From Branchiostoma floridae (Eukaryota > Chordata > Leptocardii > Amphioxiformes > Branchiostomatidae), in the NCBI RefSeq assembly GCF_000003815.2, contig NC_049980.1, positions 34,514,934 to 34,544,099 of the forward strand: DNA of 29,166 nucleotides. Direction: 5' to 3'. Position 1 is the first letter of the stretch; every line of letters starts with the position of its first letter. The position numbers and the translations under genes were made by a program. The notes beneath the pieces are model-generated. The model saw only the letters and a list, made by a program, of their open reading frames with translations, was not told the DNA's origin and did no database searches. Positions 19,601 through 26,096 of this stretch are shown here, one piece after another.

Positions 19601-22600
19601 TACCAGTTAGACCCAGTTTTAACCGGTCAGACCCAGTTTTAACCGGTCAGACCCAGTGCTATCTAGTCAGAATCCGTTCTTACCAGTCTATTTTCCCGTT
19701 GAAGATGATGACGAAGAGCACTCCCAGTGAGAAGATGTACCAAAGCGTGTCCCTGGTCAGCGGCCAGGCCTCCAGCCGGACCTGCTGGTCCTGTTGGCGG
19801 GAAAAGAATATCTTAAAACCCTTGTCCTGCTGAGCCCGCACATATACGGGACGTACAAATATATAATGTCTGTGGCGGGTCCTGTATCTTTACAGATTTG
19901 GGGTATTTCTCACCTAAATCGTGCATACCGTAGCAAAGCGCATTGATTGGGGATGTAATTTTGCAGCAGCAGCACAGAATAGCTCAAGTTTTACTGACCT
20001 GATTGATTAACCAGCTTAGGGGGGTTAATTGTCAACGAATTCTCATCAGGATAAGGGTTAGATACTTTTACCGCAAAAGCTTGCTTATCTAAATGTTTCT
20101 GTTTCTAAAGTTTACCTGTCTAAACATTGCACTGTCGTACTATTACACTATAAGGACGTAGATATGCGGTAGAACTTTAGCACAGCATTTAGTATTATTT
20201 GAGAACATTTAACCGGGCCGGGACCTCTGGGTTCTGAGCCTAACACTCTACGGTTGCGCTACAGCCGACGTAGTAAAACGTGTAATACGCCCCTCACATT
20301 AGGCGAGCTCTAAATTACGAGGAGGCATGACCCTGACGGGAAGGGGGAGGGGGGGGGAGGCTCTGCCATTTCTTCGTCAGCAGCAGGGTCATGCCTCCTC
20401 GTAATTTAGAGCTCGCAGACTCGTCGTCCGATCGATTTTCGTGAGGGGGGTATAATTGAGACACGGCCGAGAACGCAGGAAACAAGCCCGACATCTGCTC
20501 GGAGATCGTACCTTCCGCTTCATGAGGCAGCAGCAGCCGATGATGAGGGTGTAGTTCGCCACGGCTGTTCCCGCCATCACACCAACACCGATGTCGTTCT
20601 TACTCACGAACACTCCTGCAGGGGGAGGAGAACACAATTTTCTCTATAGGGACGGTTTGTTTGTTTGTTTGTTTGCTTGTTTGTTTGTTTGTTCGCCACG
20701 GCAGTTCCCGCCATCACCCCCACACCGATGTCGTTCTTACTCACGAACACTCCTGCAGGGGGAGGAGAACACAATTTTCTCTATAGGGACGGTTTGTTTG
20801 TTTGTTTGTTTGTTTGTTTGCTTGTTTGTTCGCCACGGCAGTTCCCGCCATCACCCCCACCCCGATGTCGTTCTTACTCACGTACACTCCTGCAGGGGGA
20901 GGAGGACACAATTTTCTCTATAGGGACGGTTTGTTTGTTTGTTTGCTTGTTTGTTTGTTTGTTTGTTCGCCACGACTGTTCCCGCCATCACCCTCACACC
21001 GATGTCGTTCTTACCCATGAACACTCCTGCAGGGGGTAGGAGAAGACAATTTTCTCTATAGGTACAGCAACGTAGCGTAACGTAACGTAACGTAACGTAA
21101 CCCGCCTTACCTACTGCAGAAGTGACCAGTTCAGGCATGCTCATGCCGAACGCGATGAGAGTGGCGCCAGTCACGCTAGGGTTCAGGTGCAAGTCTGTAA
21201 CAGTAACGTAACGTAACGTAACGTAACCCGCCTTACCTACTGCAGAAGTGACCAGTTCAGGCATGCTCATGCCGAACGCGATGAGAGTGGCGCCTGTCAC
21301 GCTAGGGTTTAGGTGCAAGTCTGTAACAAAAAACGAAACGACTAATTAGAATACGCTCTTTCCAGATTCGTCTGAGACATTTGTTTTATTTGCTATCGCC
21401 TGCCATCACTGGAATGGAGCACGTTGGTGGCACCGCTGTGTCCTAGATTGCATTTTTGTTACTCTTGACTTCATGATTAAATATATCATACAACGTACAT
21501 AAATATGACTGAAAAAACAAAAACAAAAAAACACAAAGCACAAAATGATTCGTTTTTCATCGATGGAATTCGTTGAGCGCCCTGTCTGATCACTCGGCGT
21601 CTCAGAATAAAAGTAAATTCAGAGAAAGTAACTTAACAACAAATCAAGGACGATATAACGTCCTTGAACAGACCTTAGTCAGCTTACAGAAAAGCCCTAT
21701 GACTATGTGGCAGAGACTGTCATTCTCGTATAGGACTGTTTGGCTACTCTCCAAGCAGAGGTTGAGTTGCGTAGATATAGTAGTAGTCAGAAAAATTACA
21801 CGGGCGCTCCTCTTACAACCGACGCTGTAGGGCTGATATCATCGTTGTCAATACTTACCGAAGGATGCCATATTACGTTATATATTATATATATTTGTAT
21901 TTTTAATTGTGATGGTATACAACATTAATGAAATTTACTCACAATCTGCTAAGATGAGAAGTGACGGCATGAAGTAGTCCTCACAGACAATGGCGGTGCC
22001 CAGGAACATGTATACGGAACACAAAACATGGAGAATCACGGCGCCGCTCTTCAGCTGCTGCTCCGTGAAAACATCCTACAGAAGGTCAACAAAAAAGGAA
22101 AAAATCCGTGAAAAAGAAAGATGATGATAAAGCTGTTGTTGTTTAGTTTTTTTACATCATCATTGCTTAAGAATATTTATCTTTATATGTGACACTTAGG
22201 CTTCACGTTTGGGACCGTATTGTTAGCAGCGACACCTAGCTGCAGTGCGAAATAGAAACCAGTCAGTATGACCCTGAGGAAGGAGACACTGAAGCGTGGG
22301 CTATATGTTGTTTGTACAAGTACATCCTGTCCCGCTGTCGTACCCTTTGAAATACACTTTACGCCCATTTCCTCATTCGAATCGGGTGAAAATGAGTACC
22401 ACTATGAATCTTCGGTTAGAGGCGTCCTCTCGGGTCGGACGCAAAGCCGGAGGTCCCGTGTTTGAGGAGAGTCACACCTTGAGCACATTAAAGAACCCAC
22501 CACACTTATCGAAGAGAGCTGGTTTTGTTGACTGGCAATCTTTGCATTATTTTGTTAGAACTCAGTACATAAATCAAAATACGCTAAACTTTGATCTTAC

Positions 22601-24239
22601 CTTAGGGTATTCATGAATGGCGTTTGGAGGTTGCACAGTACAGTTCGTCCCGAAAACAACATCTGACCGCTGAAGTTTCACCCTGTTACCTACATTCCAA
22701 CAAACAAACAAACAAACAAACAAATAAATAAATAAACAAAAAACAAAGCTTTACACATATGCATCAGTTTTTTCCGTACTTTACCCTGTAACTGTCTCCT
22801 TGCGCTCATTTGATTGTTCATGTCTTCCTAGCCTCCTTCGCAAACTTCTAGCTGAGCTTTTATTCTATTGGAATTGGCTAAATAATGTTTTCTCATGCAG
22901 GGAAAGGGGGTTTGCCGACGAATATAGTTTGCTGAGAAAGGTAGCGTGCGCCGTGTGGAAAGGAGTATACCTCTAAACATTAAAGACAGCCCGACTCCCA
23001 ATGTCTCCATGCCACAACATAACAATCCAGTGTGGATTTTGTTTTCTTTCCCACGGCCTTTGCCGTGACATGTTACATAAACTCTCGCGGGAAACTGAAT
23101 TCACCAAGACCGCTCTGCGACTACGGAGCGATCAAAGATGTGACGGATCACTCAACACATTTTACAGACGAAGAACTATTTTAGCGTGTGTTTTGTTGTG
23201 TTTGACTTTTACAGCATGCATCATATGCCTATTATGAAATGATGGGCCACACAAACCCACTTTTGGTCGCTCGGTGGTTGCTCAGCGATCACCGTCTAGC
23301 GGAAGGTGTGTCTCAGTGAATTTTGTATCCCGTGTTGACATTGTGTTGACGTAACGTGCACGTGCCACAACCACAAAAAAGCCTCCAGGGCTGACCTCTC
23401 TACGCAGAGTGAAAAGGAAGGTCCCGAAAATCAGGGCGTTTTGGCAGGGCGTCAGTCCCAACAGAACCTCCTACGTACCCTCGGGGGCACGGCAGACAAC
23501 TCGGAGTCTCTCTGAATCATCACAAGGTCAGACATAGACTGCACTGGTTAACATTTTCTCTGCAGCATAACCCCACAACCAAGACAAATAAAGAAAGAAG
23601 TGGCTACCATAACAGGCCGAGGGTTTACACGAAAAGGGACGGACAAAAAGTGCAGAGTATAATAGTATTTGTCTTCTCTAGTCTAAAAGCTAACTTCTTC
23701 TGAGACAGTGCAAGACGATAATTGTCAATATTGCGAGCAGATTGAATTTGGACTCTGCATTCAGGTTTGGGCTATTGCTTCTAAACATATATATACATTG
23801 TGTACACTCAAACGTCGTCGAAACAACTCATCCGTGTCGACTATATTCACACACTGATTTGTTGTGTAACCGTTATGTTATATTTATGATAGTTTTTTTA
23901 ATGTCTCTATATGTCAGATGAACTATACCAGCGGCGACCTACCACAATGGCGTGTGGCTCTGGCATATAATACTCAACATTCGAATTTAGAACCGAATGC
24001 GAGTCATCGACACATGTAATGAAAGCAATTCTTTAAAAAATACCTTTGTTTGAGGCTCTTGATCCCTCTCTGTGTTCGGCGAATATTGCACACACACAGA
24101 GACTGGCTGCGAGCACGCCCAACCATATTGCACATAGCCCGGGTCCAGCTGACGCCCAGTGCTGTCTGCGCCTTCTGCGGTAAAGTTTTGTGGCGGTAAA
24201 ATCAGCTCTCGGGTCCCCGGGTACGTCTGTCACTTCCAT
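16351..24239 (-). CDS. Gene B: NCKX (SLC24) K+-dependent Na+/Ca2+ exchanger
   Basis: Ten exon positions on the minus strand: 24239-24044, 22689-22601, 22075-21943, 21320-21237 or 21194-21111 (duplicate exon 4), 20615-20512, 19790-19684, 19154-18961, 18397-18155, 17395-17294 and 16673 into the gap. All joins keep frame and give about 525 codons with one exon 4. The order is N-terminal hydrophobic segment, NCT..AIHEYPK block, alpha-1 repeat, cytosolic loop with a Glu-rich run, TIPDCRRKPW block, alpha-2 repeat (GTSVPD, GDMAIS) and C-terminal helices. The short loop and the CLGLPWFIKT motif remind me of SLC24A5-type proteins, but the subfamily is unproven. Exons 4, 5, 6, 7 and 8 are each flanked by tandem copies of their own splice-site region. 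Confidence 0.93.
16728..17070. repeat. GA/GACA-rich microsatellite
   Basis: About 340 bp of AGAGAGACAGAGA-type purine-rich repeats in intron 9 of gene B, close to the exon 10 acceptor. Minus-strand reading frames here (Ser/Leu/Val repeats) are artefacts of the repeat. Confidence 0.9.
17294..17395 (-). CDS. Gene B exon 9 (alpha-2 repeat, GTSVPD)
   Basis: 102 nt, acceptor tgttcccag, donor gtttgttt (weak, inside a CAAA repeat), phase 1 to 1. Encodes GFAMGASDTLMGITLLGAGT, then SVPDLVACVVATWA. The alpha-2 Asp of G-T-S-x-P-D is present. The usual Ser four residues later is Cys and the V-A-R is V-A-T. Confidence 0.92.
17625..18150 (-). repeat. Four extra copies of exon 8's 3' end and donor
   Basis: TTACCGA(T/A)GACGGTTACC recurs at 17629, 17731, 17871, 18011 and, as the true exon end, 18151: periods 102, 140, 140 and 140 bp. 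Each copy carries about 55-60 nt of coding sequence (GTCTGGTCAACCGTCT through ACCGTCATCG) plus the gtaag donor, but no acceptor. The spacer is itself a 19-bp repeat, AATAAGCTATATCCTTATC. Confidence 0.92.
18155..18397 (-). CDS. Gene B exon 8 (loop end and helix before alpha-2)
   Basis: 243 nt, acceptor ttacggcag, donor gtaaggat, phase 1 to 1. Encodes DGDSQQEQEEEEEAESVLAV, ESPARRVLWVLCLPMIVPMF, LTIPDCRRKPWRKWFPLTFL, then MSMVWSTVFSYVLIWMVTVI. T-I-P-D-C-R-x-K-x-W and F-S-Y-x-x-V/I-W-M are diagnostic NCKX motifs. The Glu run is the acidic part of the short cytosolic loop. Confidence 0.93.
18720..18835 (-). repeat. Extra copy of exon 7's 3' end and donor
   Basis: CCCCATAGCTTCT..CCCCGTCAGGAGACCGT at 18760 repeats 18960 with a 200-bp offset. 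It keeps the coding frame of the LLTG(E/K)KLWG end and a gtaagg donor. It has no acceptor of its own in the same register. Confidence 0.88.
18961..19154 (-). CDS. Gene B exon 7 (cytosolic loop start)
   Basis: 194 nt, acceptor ctgtttcag, donor gtaagatg, phase 2 to 1. Encodes SESLCLLVVYVLYIFSMHFD, a helix, then the loop DSLQRQFDRLVLRRNPETGQ, a CCC cluster, and repeated LTGE/MTGE motifs. The helix part fits the conserved WW-E..YV.YI region of NCKX. Confidence 0.88.
19576..19695 (-). repeat. 20-bp minisatellite grown from exon 6's donor
   Basis: Six units start exactly at 19576, 19596, 19616, 19636, 19656 and 19676 (consensus GTTTTAACCGGTCAGACCCA). The last unit is the real exon 6 border, containing the GACTG|gtaag donor. 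Most other units keep the GT on the minus strand. Confidence 0.85.
19684..19790 (-). CDS. Gene B exon 6
   Basis: 107 nt, acceptor cgccaacag (an alternative AG lies six bases inside, same frame), donor gtaagaac, phase 0 to 2. Encodes DQQVRLEAWPLTRDTLWYIF, then SLGVLFVIIFNGKID plus a split Trp codon. Confidence 0.88.
20303..20416. repeat. Perfect 33-bp inverted repeat with 48-nt loop
   Basis: GCGAGCTCTAAATTACGAGG and the next 13 bases (20303-20335) are matched without error by the reverse complement at 20384-20416. The loop holds a G-rich run. It lies in intron 5 of gene B. Confidence 0.9.
20512..20615 (-). CDS. Gene B exon 5
   Basis: 104 nt, acceptor ccctgcag, donor gtacgatc, phase 1 to 0. 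Encodes GVFVSKNDIGVGVMAGTAVA, then NYTLIIGCCCLMKRK. G-T-A-V-A-N replaces the usual G-S-A-V-F-N. It is the downstream-most and only complete copy of a four-unit array. Confidence 0.9.
20690..21060 (-). repeat. Three extra copies of exon 5's acceptor and 5' end
   Basis: CACTCCTGCA recurs at 20611 (true exon), 20748, 20885 and 21022, exactly 137 bp apart. Each copy has the ctgcag acceptor and about 60 nt of coding sequence (G-V-F-V-S-K-N-D-I-G-V-G..), then breaks into a GTTTG-type repeat with no donor. Confidence 0.93.
21065..21236. repeat. GTAAC pentamer repeats beside exon 4 copies
   Basis: Runs of CGTAA at 21070-21100 and 21201-21226. Each run abuts one copy of exon 4 on its donor side and is part of the 126-bp duplicated unit. 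Confidence 0.8.
21111..21194 (-). CDS. Gene B exon 4, downstream copy (4a)
   Basis: Second intact copy, 126 bp from the first. Only 42 nt (21195-21236) separate them, made mostly of a GTTAC pentamer repeat on the minus strand. That is shorter than a functional intron, so splicing 4b to 4a is unlikely. The 42 nt are open and in frame, so retention would add 42 codons. Confidence 0.88.
21237..21320 (-). CDS. Gene B exon 4, upstream copy (4b)
   Basis: 84 nt with intact acceptor (tgttacag) and donor (gtaaggcg), phase 1 to 1. Encodes YLHLNPSVTGATLIAFGMSM and PELVTSAVG of the alpha-1 repeat, with the first Tyr codon split across the border. It differs from copy 4a at two positions, both synonymous. 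Either copy alone gives a normal NCKX protein. Confidence 0.88.
21943..22075 (-). CDS. Gene B exon 3
   Basis: 133 nt, acceptor ttctgtag, donor gtgagtaa, phase 0 to 1. Encodes DVFTEQQLKSGAVILHVLCS, then VYMFLGTAIVCEDYFMPSLL and ILAD. Same length and phase as exon 3 of gene C. Confidence 0.92.
22378..22515 (+). mobile_element. SINE-like core sequence
   Basis: GGTTAGAGGCGTCCTCTCGG, GGACGCAAAGCCGGAGGTCC and CACATTAAAGAACCCACCAC match, from memory, a conserved core that is widespread in invertebrate SINEs and LINE tails. Located between exons 2 and 3 of gene B. Confidence 0.5.
22601..22689 (-). CDS. Gene B exon 2
   Basis: 89 nt, donor gtaagatc, phase 1 to 0. The acceptor at ggaatgtag was preferred over a downstream aacag because it keeps phase 1 with exon 1. 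Encodes NRVKLQRSDVVFGTNCTVQP, then PNAIHEYPK, the extracellular NCT/AIHE(F/Y)P motif of NCKX with a potential N-glycosylation site. Confidence 0.85.
22690..24043. other. Gene B intron 1
   Basis: 1.35 kb without an exon. It contains (CAAA)n at 22698-22745 next to the exon 2 acceptor, and at 23256-23306 a motif (GTCGCTCGGTGGTTGCTCAGCGATCACCGTCTAG) that recurs in the repeats at 25056-25100 and 26307-26362. Confidence 0.5.
24044..24239 (-). CDS. Gene B exon 1
   Basis: 196 nt from ATG at 24239-24237 to donor gtattttt, phase 1. Encodes a basic region (YRRRRRQHW) and one hydrophobic segment (GLCAIWLGVLAASLCVCAIF, about residues 34-53), a signal peptide or first membrane helix. The start is supported because the frame runs in phase into exon 2 and the first Met gives the same layout as gene C. 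Confidence 0.8.
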
Positions 24240-24257
24240 ACTAGCCCATGGTACAAC

Positions 24258-24276
24258 ATGTATATATATATATACA
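24258..24276 (-). promoter_or_regulatory. TATA-like run upstream of gene B
   Basis: TATATATATATATA lies about 20-35 bases upstream of the gene B start codon on the minus strand. It could be a TATA box with a very short 5' UTR, or simply an AT microsatellite. Confidence 0.25.
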
Positions 24277-24466
24277 CACAGCAGACTAGAGATTTGCAGA
24301 ATGAAGCGTATTGAAGAGACAGTATTCAGGCAGAGTTAGCCTGCTAAAGTAGGTGTCCAACCGGTCTGGGGGAAGGTCGTCCTTTGGCTCTTTCAGTTGA
24401 ATTAGCATACCGGCAGCAGCCGGAGGCGATACATGTAGGTCAAGCATGGTGCTTATACAGAGGAAG

Positions 24467-24792
24467 CCAGTCAATTGCAAAACGGATAATCGCACACTTC
24501 TGTTAATTGCACGGAACCCCCCAATGGTGGTGTGGTCCAGGTGAATAACTTCGCTTTGTTGCACCATTCGGATTAATGCACGAAATACGCTGGCAAATGA
24601 GGTGTGCAATCAAGCGGATTGTATTGTACAGCAGAAGACGTTTAATTGCACAGCCCATTTACCGGCGTATTTCTTGCAATTATTATGATGGTGCAACAAT
24701 GCGACGTTATCCAGCTGGACCGCATCGGTGTGGGATTTCGGGATTCCGTGCAATAGCATGGTGTGAGGTAATCCGTTGTGAACTGAACTGGC
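24467..24792. mobile_element. 326-bp near-complete palindrome (foldback MITE)
   Basis: Left arm 24467-24627 pairs along its length with the right arm: CCAGTCAATTGC..ACGGAT at the outer end, TTGCACGG, GTGTGGTCCAG, TTGTTGCACCAT, GAAATACGC and TGTGCAAT near the centre. A half copy is at 5437-5560. It lies about 230 bp upstream of gene B. Confidence 0.75.
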
Positions 24793-24803
24793 TTATACCG
24801 TAC

Positions 24804-25033
24804 CACCTTTCCACTAGGACGGCGCTCTCGTCGCGCACTCTATGTCTATGAGACCTAGCTGAAATTTGACAGATCGCTCCTCGAATTGTAAAGAAAAAAA
24901 AAAGAAACTTTGTTTTCTTTTCATTCACTCTTTAACATTTGGCATGATGTACCTAGTATAAAATCGAAGGTTACACACGTTAGTTTGAGGTCGCAGCGAG
25001 AGTGCAGCGCAATCGCCGTCTACTGAAAGGAGG
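24804..25033. mobile_element. MITE with CCTTTCCACTAGACGGCG-type ends
   Basis: Left end CCTTTCCACTAGGACGGCGCTCTCGTCGCGCACTC pairs with right end GAGAGTGCAGCGCAATCGCCGTCTACTGAAAGG. The interior matches 2505-2700. Related ends occur at 25056-25100, 23256-23306 and in the mini-palindrome 26307-26362. Confidence 0.65.
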
Positions 25034-25587
25034 GCCTTGCTTGGCAAAATCTTCTTTCCACTAGACGGTTATCGCTGAGCGACAGTGCAGCGACCAAAAT
25101 AGGGTTCCTTTGACCGTTTATTGCGTAATCATGATATCGTGTAAGATGTAAAGATGTGATCTTAAACATCAAAAACACAAAACATCTTTTGTTTTAAAGC
25201 ATTCTTTATCTATGGAACTCGTTGAGCAATCCGTGAAATCTGTGGTTGCTTGGCCAGTCTTGCTAGCTTTTAACCGTCGTTTCAGGCTATTTGTTGGGAG
25301 CGGAATGAAGCGAGCAAGACTGGATTCCGACTGAAAGTTTTGGGAACATATAGTAATACTGCAATCTTTCATGGGTCACTGCAGGCACATTTTAAAAATG
25401 ACATCTTCTGCAAACTCCAAATGTAATGCGAGAGGGCAAAAAAACACAAGATGGGTAAAAACAATATGGTTAAATTTTCAAAATAGACACGGAAGATGCA
25501 TGAAGGTTAAATAAAGATAAGAAAAATAAACGTTAAAATTTAACAAGAATTGAAGCAACAAGACATGGTATCACAGCCAACAAGTCT
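25034..25587. other. Intergenic region between genes A and B
   Basis: AT-rich with a repeat-end fragment at 25056-25100. No coding exon or RNA gene recognised. Confidence 0.45.
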
Positions 25588-26096
25588 TTTATTTCTGGAG
25601 CACAAAGTTACACTGGTGTGGTAGACTGGTATCACTTATCATGTTGCCAGCTACAGCCATAGCTTTCACATTGGTGCCTCTTTTACTATCTAACTAGTTT
25701 AAGTTCTACAACAAAGACAAAGACTACATGTATGTCGCTAATGTCACTTTTAGAAGTTAATGTACAATCAAGGTTAAGACGCGACATATTTTACCATATT
25801 GGTACTTTCTCGTCATGTTCACGGTCTCCGGAGGGAGGAAATTCCTTGTTTTTGTTTTGTTTTTCAAACCCGAAAGACGAAATTCAATAAGCTCACTGAA
25901 GTCATCAAACACATTCTTACTAAATTTGATCTCATCAACCCTTAGAGGCCGAAATTGCTGAGCGACAAATACTGAACGTTTTGTGCAACATATTTCACCG
26001 ACAAAAAAACGATTTTTACGTTTATGTGTTCTGTCAAGTAATCTTTAAAACCATCAACCATAGATTTAAAGTCAAAGTGAACTAGACGATGAGCCA
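25588..26096 (-). other. Gene A 3' UTR with poly(A) signal
   Basis: About 500 nt follow the terminal stop without a coding pattern and end with AATAAA at 25593-25588 on the minus strand, followed by AGACTTG. No other strong signal lies between. Confidence 0.55.

Noticed and set aside
20591-21039. Plus-strand VCLFVCLF-type frames
   Set aside because: Products of the GTTTG repeat between exon 5 copies. The coding strand is minus.
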